Shown: piece by piece, positions 33,436-42,014 of the stretch
Layout: each line of letters begins with the position of its first letter
Position numbering within the stretch: the first letter of the stretch is position 1
Assembly: GCF_001425385.1 (NCBI RefSeq)
Contig: NZ_LMQO01000001.1
Coordinates: forward strand, 1,030,833 to 1,094,832
Direction of reading: 5' to 3'
Origin: Sphingomonas sp. Leaf407
GTDB taxonomy: Bacteria; Pseudomonadota; Alphaproteobacteria; Sphingomonadales; Sphingomonadaceae
DNA length: 64,000 nucleotides
Notes under the pieces: generated by a model
The model's input: only the letters and a program-made list of their open reading frames with translations
What the model was told of the DNA's origin: nothing
The model's database searches: none
Translations under genes and position numbers: made by a program

Positions 33436-34962
33436 TCAGCGCATCCCCGCCGCGTGATCGGCAATCGCCGCGACCGGCCCTGCCGCTTTCAGAAACGCGG
33501 AGATCGCGGCGCGTGGCTCGTGCGCATCCTTCTGCGCCGACAGCAGTATCGCGACGCCGCGCTGTGGCCCGCCCAGCAATCGCACCTTCAACGTCTCCAG
33601 CTTCACTCGGTCGGGATCGCCGGTGACGACGTCGCCCACGCGATACCATGTCGCTGTCTCACGCTCGACCGGCCCCGGCGCAGCCATCCTGAGCGCCGCA
33701 CCGCCCGCGATCGGCGCGGTATCGGCAACACGGACCCAGCGGTCGTTCTCGCGGATCGCACCCTGTCCGAAACCCACCAGTTCATGCCCCTCGCCCTGCG
33801 ATCCATAAACCGCAATCGCCATGTCGACCTGCCGCCCTTGCCCATCGCCATAGCGCCCGATCAGGAAATGGTCCGCACCGGGATAATGGGGCACCCATGG
33901 CTCGCCGGTGATCGCCACCCGCTGCCAGCCGGGTACGGCGGGCAGGTCGATCCGCTGCGGCAGCGGCTGCGCCCGCGTGTCGATCACATGCCCCCATGCG
34001 GCAAAGGCCACCGCGATGCCCAGCACTGCGCCGGCCGCCAGCGACCGGTCGGTCGACCGCATCGGCAGGCCGGCCAGCCGCGCGGCATCGAACCACGGCG
34101 CGTCGGGATCGCGATCGAACCAGCGCCAGCCAAGCGCCAGCACCGCCGCCATCGTCAGCGCGAAGAACACCCAGCCATAGACGATATGGTCGAACCCGGT
34201 CGCCGCCTCGACCGAGGTCAGATGCGCGGCATAGATCGTCCCCGCCGCGCGCAGGCCGTTGGCGAGGATCGGCACGACGATCGCCATCGCCATGAACCCC
34301 GCCCGCCGCCGCCAGCCGACATAGCAGACGTTGGCGACCAGCGCACCATAGGCCACCATCGCGATCAGGAACTTGGCCCCGGAACACGCCTCCGCGACTT
34401 CGAAGTAGCCCCCCGGAATAGTGATGAGCACCCCGTCGACCCGCGCCGGCACACCCAGCAAATGCAGTAGCGGCATCGTCATATCGACCGTCGCTGCCTG
34501 CAACCTCGGTTCGAGAAAGTCGCCGAACGGCACGAGGAACGCCATATAGGCCAGCGGGAACGCCAGCCCCTGCGCGACCCGCCGCCCGAGCAGGGTGATC
34601 GCCGCGCCCTGCAGCAGCAGGACCAGCCCGGCATGACGGAACAACGCGACCGCCGCCGCCTCACCGATCAGCCAGACGACTCCGCCCGCCGCGACCCATA
34701 ACAGTCCCGGCGCCCATGCGGCGGGCCGCACCTGCGCAAGATCGGCGCGGCGTTGCCACACCAGCCAGCCGAGGATCGGCGGTACGAACAGGCAATGGCC
34801 ATAGGTCGTCGAATTCCACCAGATGCCGACGACATCGCCGACATCGCGGCGGAACAGCAGCAACAACGCCACCCACAGCCCGGCGAGCGCCAGCAGGCTC
34901 GCCCGCCACGCCGCATCGGCGGTGCGCGGTTTGGCCGGGCCAGAGGAAAGCGCGATCGTCAT
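33436..34962 (-). CDS. xrtA: exosortase A fused to EpsI-type domain
   Basis: A 508-residue polytopic membrane protein. The first 300 residues are exosortase, with about eight hydrophobic helices and the transpeptidase-like triad: Cys193 in EACSGAKF, Arg238 in ANGLRAAG and His259 in FDHIVYGW. The last 200 residues are an EpsI (DUF3485) domain, beginning near LPAVPGWQRVAI and including HELVGFGQGAIR and WYRVGDVVTGD. In many bacteria EpsI is a separate gene; in XrtA loci the fusion is common. XrtA cleaves PEP-CTERM tails and probably attaches or releases the proteins at the cell surface. Start 34962 overlaps the glycosyltransferase stop as ATGA. Confidence 0.95.
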   Translation of the reverse strand: MTIALSSGPAKPRTADAAWRASLLALAGLWVALLLLFRRDVGDVVGIWWNSTTYGHCLFVPPILGWLVWQRRADLAQVRPAAWAPGLLWVAAGGVVWLIGEAAAVALFRHAGLVLLLQGAAITLLGRRVAQGLAFPLAYMAFLVPFGDFLEPRLQAATVDMTMPLLHLLGVPARVDGVLITIPGGYFEVAEACSGAKFLIAMVAYGALVANVCYVGWRRRAGFMAMAIVVPILANGLRAAGTIYAAHLTSVEAATGFDHIVYGWVFFALTMAAVLALGWRWFDRDPDAPWFDAARLAGLPMRSTDRSLAAGAVLGIAVAFAAWGHVIDTRAQPLPQRIDLPAVPGWQRVAITGEPWVPHYPGADHFLIGRYGDGQGRQVDMAIAVYGSQGEGHELVGFGQGAIRENDRWVRVADTAPIAGGAALRMAAPGPVERETATWYRVGDVVTGDPDRVKLETLKVRLLGGPQRGVAILLSAQKDAHEPRAAISAFLKAAGPVAAIADHAAGMR

Positions 34963-36143
34963 GCCGCGATCCGGTTGCCAGCCGACGGCAACCCCATCAA
35001 GCCGCCAAGCGGTGCAAGACACGTATCCCAGCCATAGCGCGCGATCACCCGCGCCCGCGCCGCCGCGCCGAGCGCATCGGCCGCGCTCCGATCGTCAAGG
35101 AGATGTACGACCTCGCCGGCATGAGCGGCGGCATCGGCCGCGACGCGCAGCGTGCCGCCATGGTCGATCCCTTCGGCCGCCGCCGTCGACGCGACGACCG
35201 GGCGCGCCATCGCCATCGCTTCGAGCACCTTGTTCTGGATGCCCCGCGCCAGCAGCAGCGGCGCGACGACGACACGGGCGGCGGCGATCCAGCCGCGCAC
35301 ATCGGCGACCTCGCCGGTCACGATCACCGCGTCGCCGGCCAGCGCCTGCACCGCCGCCGTCGGCTTGCGACCGACGATGGCGAAGCGGGCCGTCGAATGC
35401 GTCCGGCGGATGATCGGCAACACGTCCTGCGCGAACCAGCGGACGGCATCGATATTCGGGCGATAGTCCATCTGCCCGGTAAAGACGATCAGCGGCGTAT
35501 CGCTCGCGACCAGCTCGACGATCGCCGGATCGAAGAAGCCGGTGTCGATCCCGTTCTCGATCGTGACGACACGCTCGCCTGCGCCGAACAGGTCGGCCTC
35601 GGCCCGGCTGACCAGCAGCGTCGCCATCGCCCGCTCGGCAACCGTCTGCTCAAACCGTCCCAGCAACCGCGCCTCGCGGGCGAGCATCCAGCGCAGCGGC
35701 GGCCGGGCGCTGTCGGCATAGCCGGCGAACTTGGCCGAATCGACGTCGACGAAATCCATGACGAAGCGCGCGTCGCCCGGCAGATACTGCGCCATCTGCC
35801 CCGAATAGACATAGATGCCTGCATAGCGCCGGGCGGCCAGCAGCCCGGCGACGGCGCGCCGCATCGCCGCCGCATCGAACGCGGTCAGCGACACCGGGCG
35901 GCCGGTCGCCAGCGCCTCGAGCGCGGCACGCGGATTGCCTTTGGTCCGGCGGATCACCTGCGCGCTCGCGCACCATGTCCCGAGCGCCGCCTCATGACCG
36001 AGGTCGCGGTCGTCGTCGGCAAAGGTCGCCAGATGCACCCGGCCGAGAGTCGACAGATGTTTCAGGACATGGTGGCTGCGTACCTTGTCGCCGCGATCGG
36101 GGGGATAGGGCGTGCGATGGGTGAGGAACAGGATGTCGCTCAC
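34959..36143 (-). CDS. XrtA/PEP-CTERM-associated glycosyltransferase (TIGR03087 type)
   Basis: A 394-residue GT4-like glycosyltransferase starting with a GTG at 36143 (SDILFLTHRTPYPPDRGDK). TPYPPDRGDKVRS is the hallmark of the sugar transferases found in PEP-CTERM/XrtA loci. The acceptor half is followed by the nucleotide-sugar half with IVFTGQMDYRPNIDA and the E-x7-E-like end of the ARGIQNKVLEAMAMARPVV segment. It likely adds one sugar to the lipid-linked repeat unit on the cytoplasmic face of the inner membrane. GTGA overlap with the FemAB-like gene upstream; ATGA overlap with exosortase downstream. Confidence 0.92.
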   Translation of the reverse strand: MSDILFLTHRTPYPPDRGDKVRSHHVLKHLSTLGRVHLATFADDDRDLGHEAALGTWCASAQVIRRTKGNPRAALEALATGRPVSLTAFDAAAMRRAVAGLLAARRYAGIYVYSGQMAQYLPGDARFVMDFVDVDSAKFAGYADSARPPLRWMLAREARLLGRFEQTVAERAMATLLVSRAEADLFGAGERVVTIENGIDTGFFDPAIVELVASDTPLIVFTGQMDYRPNIDAVRWFAQDVLPIIRRTHSTARFAIVGRKPTAAVQALAGDAVIVTGEVADVRGWIAAARVVVAPLLLARGIQNKVLEAMAMARPVVASTAAAEGIDHGGTLRVAADAAAHAGEVVHLLDDRSAADALGAAARARVIARYGWDTCLAPLGGLMGLPSAGNRIAA

Positions 36144-37213
36144 CCCAGCCCCTTTGCGATCCACGGCCCGATGCGGTTGGCGATCGGCAGCGGCAGCTTC
36201 TGCCACGCCGCGATCTTGGCCCGGTAGCGCGGGTTGAGCGGGCTGGCATCGCGCGGTGCCGCCCCCGAAGCCGTCCATGTCGGATAGCCGAGCGGCTCGC
36301 CCACGAAGCCCCAGTTCTTCTTGTAGGCCGCCGGCCCGGTGCCGACCTTCGACCGGCCGAAGTCGAACCGGGTACACCCCTTGGCACGGGCATGGCGCAT
36401 CAGTTCGAAATACATCCGCTCGTTCGCGCGCAATCCCCGCGCCGCCGCCGTACCGCCGCCCCAATAGGGATAGACCATGCCGCGCCAGTAAAGCGACAGG
36501 ACGCTGGCGACCGGCTGGCCCTTATGAGCGATGGTCAGGATGTCGGCACGCTCGCCGAAGCGGTCGAGCACTTCGGCGAACAGGCGTTTGGGGAATACCG
36601 GCGTGCCGAGGTTGCGGACCGAGGTGGCATAGACATGGAAATGATCGGACCGCGCCGTCGCATCGCGACCGATCGCGACCGCGAACGGCATCGCCAGCGC
36701 CTTGCGCACATCGGCACGCTGTTTGCGGGGGACGGCGAGCAGTTCGGCATCGTCATCGGCGGCAAGATCGCGGACGAAGCCGAGGTAGCGCGTATCGTCG
36801 AAGCTCCATCCCGCTCCCGCCGGTGCCGGCCCGCCGCGCAGCTCGATCGTCGGCACGGTCAGCTCGGCCGCGAGCGACATCGCGGCATCGGCCAGCACCT
36901 GCGCCGCCGCCGGATCGATCGCAAGCACGCCGCCACCGACCGCGAACCCGGTCGATACCAGTGCCGCACCGAACAACGGCGATCGGACATGCGTCAGCGG
37001 CAGCAGCCCCAGCAAGGCACCGTCACCACCCTCGACCAGCAGCGTGCGGAACGACTGGCCGCAGCCCGCCGCCGTCGCCTCGCCCCATTCGGGCAGGTGG
37101 AACGGTGTGCCGTCGGGATGCGCCATCACGAACGCATCGATCCGCGCCCGCTCGGCCGGGTCGCCCAGCGCAGCGGTGCGAACCGACTGGATGATGGTGA
37201 CGGGCGCGTTCAC
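36140..37213 (-). CDS. FemAB-related protein of the XrtA locus
   Basis: A 357-residue GNAT-fold protein of the FemAB/peptidoglycan-bridge transferase family, XrtA-specific (TIGR03019 type). RKQRADVRKAL, FHVYATSVRNLGTPVFPKRLF, and YWGGGTAAARGLRANERMY are characteristic; the C-terminus has TRFDFGRSKVGTGPAAYKKNWGF. FemAB enzymes use aminoacyl-tRNA to add amino acids to a peptide; the substrate in EPS loci is not known and may be an amino sugar. A GTG at 37213 is used because it overlaps the deacetylase stop (GTGA) and upstream in-frame sequence is not conserved. Confidence 0.92.
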   Translation of the reverse strand: MNAPVTIIQSVRTAALGDPAERARIDAFVMAHPDGTPFHLPEWGEATAAGCGQSFRTLLVEGGDGALLGLLPLTHVRSPLFGAALVSTGFAVGGGVLAIDPAAAQVLADAAMSLAAELTVPTIELRGGPAPAGAGWSFDDTRYLGFVRDLAADDDAELLAVPRKQRADVRKALAMPFAVAIGRDATARSDHFHVYATSVRNLGTPVFPKRLFAEVLDRFGERADILTIAHKGQPVASVLSLYWRGMVYPYWGGGTAAARGLRANERMYFELMRHARAKGCTRFDFGRSKVGTGPAAYKKNWGFVGEPLGYPTWTASGAAPRDASPLNPRYRAKIAAWQKLPLPIANRIGPWIAKGLG

Positions 37214-38049
37214 AGGCCGGCCGCATGCGCGGCGACGATCCGGTCGCTGCGATCCCATTGATGCTCCGCCAGCAATCGCCGCAGTTTTCCCGCCATCGCG
37301 CCCAGCCGCGAATAATGGCGGATGCGCGACCGGAGCGGCGCGCGCGCCACGCGCGGCTGGCCGGGATCGATTTCCCATGGATGGAAATAGAACATTGCCG
37401 GGTGGCGATCGTCGCCATTGCTCCGCTCGACCGCGCGTTCGACGACCCGGTTGGGCAACAGGCGAAAGAAGCCGCCCCCCGCCGGCACGTCGCGCCCGGC
37501 GACGCGCGCGAGCGTGATCGGCCATTCGATCAGCTCGGCGTCGGCCAGCGGGCGATGGATCGCGCGCGGGCTGCCCTGCCAGCCATAATGGTCATGCCGG
37601 ACCGGCGCGACCGACGACGAATAGGCATAGCCCGCCTCCGCCAGAACCGAATGCGCCCAAGGCGTGCGCGTATCGATCGAGAAGCTCGGCGCGCGATAGC
37701 CCGTCACCGCCTGCCCCGAGGCATCCTCCAGCGCGGTACGCGCCTTCGCCAGATCGGCACGGAACTGGTCGGGCGTAAAAGTGAACACCCGCGCATGGTC
37801 ATAGCCATGGCTCGCCACTTCGTGCCCGCCCGCGACGATCCGCCGCATCAGCGCGGGAAAGCGATCGGCGACCCAGCCGAGCGTGAAGAACGTCGCCTGC
37901 ACACCTGCCTCAGCGAACAGGTCGAGCACCGCGTCGGTGTTCGCCTCGACCCGGTGTTCGAGGCCGTTCCAGTCGCGACGGTCGATCACGGTTTCGAACG
38001 CCCCGACCTGAAACCAGTCCTCGACGTCGACCGACATGGCGTTGCGCAT
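37210..38049 (-). CDS. XrtA-associated polysaccharide deacetylase
   Basis: A 279-residue NodB-type deacetylase (TIGR03006 type). Metal-binding residues are seen in SVDVEDWF (Asp) and EVASHGYDHARVF (two His); other NodB motifs are TGYRAPSFSI and FYFHPWEID. The last part, RHYSRLGAMAGKLRRLL, is typical of this subfamily. It would remove N- or O-acetyl groups from the exopolysaccharide. ATG at 38049; an inner ATG at 38037 is less likely. No signal peptide was seen, so it may act in the cytoplasm. Confidence 0.94.
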   Translation of the reverse strand: MRNAMSVDVEDWFQVGAFETVIDRRDWNGLEHRVEANTDAVLDLFAEAGVQATFFTLGWVADRFPALMRRIVAGGHEVASHGYDHARVFTFTPDQFRADLAKARTALEDASGQAVTGYRAPSFSIDTRTPWAHSVLAEAGYAYSSSVAPVRHDHYGWQGSPRAIHRPLADAELIEWPITLARVAGRDVPAGGGFFRLLPNRVVERAVERSNGDDRHPAMFYFHPWEIDPGQPRVARAPLRSRIRHYSRLGAMAGKLRRLLAEHQWDRSDRIVAAHAAGL

Positions 38050-38054
38050 CGAGG

Positions 38055-39455
38055 TCAGCTCGCCGCGCGCAGGCCGGACAGGTCGGGCCGGCGCTGATCG
38101 CTCTCGACCCAGTCGACCAGCAGCGTCAGTACCCGGCGCAGCGCCGCTTCCTGTTCCTCCAGCCGGGCTTCGAGCATGGCGATACGCTCCTGCAGCGGCG
38201 CAGCGTCCTCGCCCGGTGCATCGGCCATGGGGGCAGGCGGAGGCGCAACCGGCATGTCGATCGTTACCACCGGTTCGACCGGCGGCGCGCGATACTCGGC
38301 ACGCGCCGCCGCCGGGGCGTCGCCGTCGTACCAACTGTCGCGGGCGTCGGGCAGCGCATCGAAATCCTCGTCGTCGCGATCGAGCAGCAGCGGCGTGTCC
38401 CATGCCTGCGCCGGCACGACCGACAGGTGGATCGGACGCGGCGGCATCGGCGGCGGCGGCGGGGTCATCGGCAGCGGTTCCGGTTCGACCGCTTCCGGTT
38501 CGATCGTGGCAGGCTCGATCACCGGTGCCGGCGAGGCGACCGGTTCGGGCGGCAGTTCGGCAACGGGTTCGGCGATCGGTGGCACGACGATCTCGGGTTC
38601 CGGTGCGACACGCGGCACGGCATCGCGCGTCACGCTGCCAAGGCCGTCGCCATCGAGATCGTCGATCACCTGTTCGACATGGCGGCCGACGAAGTCATCG
38701 ACCCCCTCGATCGCGCCGAACAGCATCACCCGTCCGGCCAACTGGTTCAGCCGGCGCGGGATACCGCCCGACCAGCGGTGCAGCGCCGCGATCGCGTCTT
38801 CCGCGAAACTCGGCCGGCCGGTCCAGCCGACGATGCGCAGCCGGTGTTCGAGATACGGCCCGACCTCCTCGACGCCCATCGGGTCGAGGTGGTGCATCGC
38901 GATCACCCGCTGGCGCAACTGTTCCAGCCGGTCCGATCCGTGAAGCCGCTGGCGAAACTCGGGCTGGCCGAGCAGGAAAATCTGGAGCAGCGCATAGCCG
39001 CCCGCCTGAAAGTTCGACAGCATGCGCAGCTCTTCGATCGACGCGACCGGCAGCGACTGCGCCTCGTCGATCACCAGCAGCGTCCGCCGCCCCGACCGCG
39101 CGACAGTGTGCAGCCCGCGCTCGATCGCCGAGAGCAACTGCGCCTTGGTCAGCCCGCCATGGTCGACGTCGAGCCCCGCCGCGACCAGCCGCAGCAGGTC
39201 GTCCGCCTCGATCTGGGTCGTGACGATGCGGATCACGTTCAGCCGCTCGGCATCGATCGTCGCCATCAGATGGCCGACCAGCGTCGTCTTGCCGGTGCCC
39301 GGATTGCCGGTGATGACGATGAACCCTTCGCCCTGGCTCAGCCCATAGCCGAGATAGGCCATGGCTTTGCGATGCGTCGCGGTATCGAACCAGAACGCCG
39401 GGTCGGGCGTCAATTGGAACGGGCGTCCGCTCAGGCCATAATGATCGTCGTACAT
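38055..39455 (-). CDS. XrtA-associated AAA ATPase
   Basis: A 466-residue protein. The first 270 residues are a GspA/ExeA-like AAA ATPase (TIGR03015 type): YGLSGRPFQLTPDPAFWF at the start, Walker A GNPGTGKTT, Walker B LLVIDEAQ, and WSGGIPRRLNQLA as sensor region. The rest is a long Pro/Glu/Val-rich, low-complexity segment ending in a short coiled coil (QERIAMLEARLEEQEAALRR). Its exact role in the locus is unknown; relatives are thought to act in assembly or in regulation of export. Two adjacent ATGs (39458, 39455) are possible; GGAG favours the second. Confidence 0.92.
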   Translation of the reverse strand: MYDDHYGLSGRPFQLTPDPAFWFDTATHRKAMAYLGYGLSQGEGFIVITGNPGTGKTTLVGHLMATIDAERLNVIRIVTTQIEADDLLRLVAAGLDVDHGGLTKAQLLSAIERGLHTVARSGRRTLLVIDEAQSLPVASIEELRMLSNFQAGGYALLQIFLLGQPEFRQRLHGSDRLEQLRQRVIAMHHLDPMGVEEVGPYLEHRLRIVGWTGRPSFAEDAIAALHRWSGGIPRRLNQLAGRVMLFGAIEGVDDFVGRHVEQVIDDLDGDGLGSVTRDAVPRVAPEPEIVVPPIAEPVAELPPEPVASPAPVIEPATIEPEAVEPEPLPMTPPPPPMPPRPIHLSVVPAQAWDTPLLLDRDDEDFDALPDARDSWYDGDAPAAARAEYRAPPVEPVVTIDMPVAPPPAPMADAPGEDAAPLQERIAMLEARLEEQEAALRRVLTLLVDWVESDQRRPDLSGLRAAS

Positions 39456-39493
39456 CATCGTCTCCGTGGGGCGCATCGCCCCGCTCACACGGT

Positions 39494-41101
39494 TCAGAAC
39501 CGGATACCCATCGCCAGCAACGCCTGGGCGATCACATCGGCGTCGCCCCCTTCGACGTCGAAGCCGTAGACGCCGGCCGACAGGCTGCCATAGGCGCGCC
39601 CGAACGTCCGGTAATAGGACCCCTGCGCCCCGCCGCCCCACGCATCGGGCGCACCCTCGATCCCGCTGCTGAAATAATTGCCATAGAGATCGGCGGTCAG
39701 CCCCGACCGGCTGTCGAGCGCCCATTGCCCGAAGCCCTGAACGTAATAGCTCTGGTCGTTCGCACGATAGACGACCGCGCCGGGCACCGGCGGCAGGTAA
39801 TAGCGGCGGTTGGCATAGCCCGCGCCGACACCCAGCCGGGTGCCGCCATGCGTAACCGAATAGACCGCATCAACCCCGCGCGCACGATAGGTCGCGCTGC
39901 TGATCGACTGGAACACCGGCGTCAGGCACCCGCCGGGGGCAGGCGCGCCATCGGGCGAACTGCCGCCGCCAAAGGTACAGCCGCCATAGCGCGACCCGAA
40001 CGGATCGTTGCCGCCGAAAAAGCTGGTCGGCAGTTGCGCCAGCGATCCGGTCAACTGCCGGCCAAAGGTGGTGACGCTGTCATACACGCCGACCTGCACC
40101 CCCGCCCCCGGGCCGCTGGCCCATGAGAAGGAGCCGATATAGCTCATCGTGCCGTAGCGCCGCCCGATCCGCGCCTCCAGCGTGGTGCGCGGCGACGGCC
40201 GCCACAGCACACCCGCATCCCAGATGATGCCGTCGGTATCATAGGCGAGGCGGGGCGCAGACGCCGGATCGGTGACATAGCGCCCCGCCCCGTCGAGCAC
40301 CGGGGCGCCGGTCGCGTCGAGCAGGGGATCGCGCTGCGTCGCCTCGATCTTTTCATAGCCGACACCGCCGATGACCGCGAGCGTCGGCGTGACCGGCAGC
40401 ACCGCGTCGACCCGGCCATAGGTCCCCTCGAACTGCTGGTCGAGCTGGCCGGCGTCCTCGCGGGTCCATGCGCCCGACACGGTGAAGCCGATCGGCAGGA
40501 GGGTGCCGGCGCGCGTGCCGATGCTGCCGAACACCAGATGGCTGGTCGCCTCGTCATAATAATCCAGCCGGCGCTGGCCGGCGGGCAGATCGACGAAGCC
40601 GGGCACCTCGGCCTTGGTATAGCCGAACTGATAGGTCGCGTTGACCGCGAACGGCCCGGCGCGGGTGGCGAGCGTCGGTCCGGCATACAGGCCATAGACC
40701 TGCGAACTGTTCACGTCGCTGCGGTTGACGAACGGGCCGAAGCCCCCGCCACGGATGTCCGAGCGCGAGCGGGTGGCGATCGCCCCGCCCTCGAGGCTCA
40801 ACCCGCGCAACAGATTCACGTTGGCGCGCGCGAGGCCGGAATGGACATCGCTGTCACCGACGCCGCGTTCCCATTCGAAGAAGCGCTGATACTGGTAATT
40901 GGCCTGCACCTGCACCCGCTGCGTCGTGACGGTCGCATCGACGCCCGCCGTCAACTGGGTAAAGGTGACGACGTCACCGTTGGTCAGATCGGCAGCGACA
41001 ACCTGTCCGGCCTCCAGATAGGGCGAGACATCGACGCGCTGGGCATTGGCGGCGGTCGCCCCTATGCCCAATGTCATCGGAAGCGCGATCCAGCGCATCA
41101 T
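39494..41101 (-). CDS. XrtA/PEP-CTERM-associated outer-membrane beta protein (TIGR03016 type)
   Basis: A 535-residue exported protein with a signal peptide (RWIALPMTLGIGATAANA) and many alternating strands with aromatic ends (QVQANYQYQRFFEWERG, VNATYQFGYTK, YANRRYYLPPV), ending in Phe. This fits a large beta-barrel outer-membrane protein, as assigned to the TIGR03016 family always found in these loci. It may help secrete the exopolysaccharide. The ATG at 41101 overlaps the stop of the kinase gene upstream as ATGA. Confidence 0.9.
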   Translation of the reverse strand: MMRWIALPMTLGIGATAANAQRVDVSPYLEAGQVVAADLTNGDVVTFTQLTAGVDATVTTQRVQVQANYQYQRFFEWERGVGDSDVHSGLARANVNLLRGLSLEGGAIATRSRSDIRGGGFGPFVNRSDVNSSQVYGLYAGPTLATRAGPFAVNATYQFGYTKAEVPGFVDLPAGQRRLDYYDEATSHLVFGSIGTRAGTLLPIGFTVSGAWTREDAGQLDQQFEGTYGRVDAVLPVTPTLAVIGGVGYEKIEATQRDPLLDATGAPVLDGAGRYVTDPASAPRLAYDTDGIIWDAGVLWRPSPRTTLEARIGRRYGTMSYIGSFSWASGPGAGVQVGVYDSVTTFGRQLTGSLAQLPTSFFGGNDPFGSRYGGCTFGGGSSPDGAPAPGGCLTPVFQSISSATYRARGVDAVYSVTHGGTRLGVGAGYANRRYYLPPVPGAVVYRANDQSYYVQGFGQWALDSRSGLTADLYGNYFSSGIEGAPDAWGGGAQGSYYRTFGRAYGSLSAGVYGFDVEGGDADVIAQALLAMGIRF

Positions 41102-42000
41102 GCCTGCTCCTGTCCGTAATAGCCAAAGCGCGCGCCATCGGCGCGGTAGGTGGTGGCGTTCAGCAACAACTGGATTTCCTCGCAACCGTCGAGCAGCGTG
41201 ACCGCTTCGCGCAGGTCGCTCTCGCTGCTCTTGTCGGCGCGCACGACCAGCATCGTCTGCCCGACCAGCGTCGCCAGCACGGCGGCGGGCGACGCCGCCA
41301 GCGCCGGCGGCGAATCGAAGATGACGATGCGGTTCGGATCGGCGGCCAGCAACGATGCCACCACCTGCCGTGCCCGGTCGCTGCGCAGCAGTTCGGTGTC
41401 GGCATGGCTGCGGGTTCCCGCAGGCAGGATCGACAGTTGCGGCACGTCGGTCGCGATCACCAACGCCTCCGCATCCACCGCCGGATCGGCCAGCGCATCG
41501 AGCAACCCGCGTTCCCCCTGCAGCCCCAATCGCCCGAGAATGTCGGGCTTGGCAAAGTCCGCATCGACCAGCAGGATTTCGACATCACGTTCGGCCGAGA
41601 GCGAGAGCGCCAGATTGATGGCGCAAAAAGTCTTGCCGTCCCCCGGCTGCGCCGAACAGACGAGGATCATCCGCGCGGCATCGGCATCGCGCTTCGCGAC
41701 ACGATCGGCGGTTGCGAGCAACTGGCGCTTCACCAGCCGGAACTCCTCGGCAAGCGCCGTCACCGGTCCGCCGGGAACCAGCATGCCGCGATCGGCCAGC
41801 AAGGTACGATCGATCGGCACGATGTCGACAGGGCGACGGCGTGCCGAGGGCACCACTGGCTTGCGCGATGGCGCTGTGGGCGCCGGTGCGGGCACCGGTT
41901 CAGGAGCAATCGCATCCGCCGGTACAGCCGGCGCGAACGTCCAGCGGTCGGCGGCACGTTCCAGCAGCGACGGCCGCACCGGTCGAGGAGAATAGTTCAT
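41098..42000 (-). CDS. exopolysaccharide tyrosine autokinase (BY-kinase, TIGR03018 type)
   Basis: A 300-residue bacterial tyrosine kinase. The Walker A is CSAQPGDGKTF, Walker A' is ILLVDADF and the Walker B is IVIFDSPP. The C-terminus, RFGYYGQEQA, supplies the Tyr residues that are autophosphorylated. The N-terminal 70 residues are Pro/Ala-rich and disordered. With the Wzz-like partner encoded upstream it sets polymer length. The ATG at 42000 has AAGGA close before it; an overlapping GTG at 42018 would add six residues and couple it to Wzz. Confidence 0.93.
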   Translation of the reverse strand: MNYSPRPVRPSLLERAADRWTFAPAVPADAIAPEPVPAPAPTAPSRKPVVPSARRRPVDIVPIDRTLLADRGMLVPGGPVTALAEEFRLVKRQLLATADRVAKRDADAARMILVCSAQPGDGKTFCAINLALSLSAERDVEILLVDADFAKPDILGRLGLQGERGLLDALADPAVDAEALVIATDVPQLSILPAGTRSHADTELLRSDRARQVVASLLAADPNRIVIFDSPPALAASPAAVLATLVGQTMLVVRADKSSESDLREAVTLLDGCEEIQLLLNATTYRADGARFGYYGQEQA

Positions 42001-42014
42001 CGGGTCCTTCTCCG

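Noticed and set aside
31518..33626. Open frame of about 700 codons antisense to the amidotransferase gene
   Set aside because: Its protein is rich in Arg, His and Gln with no domain, as expected from the reverse of a GC-rich gene; the sense strand encodes a complete family member.
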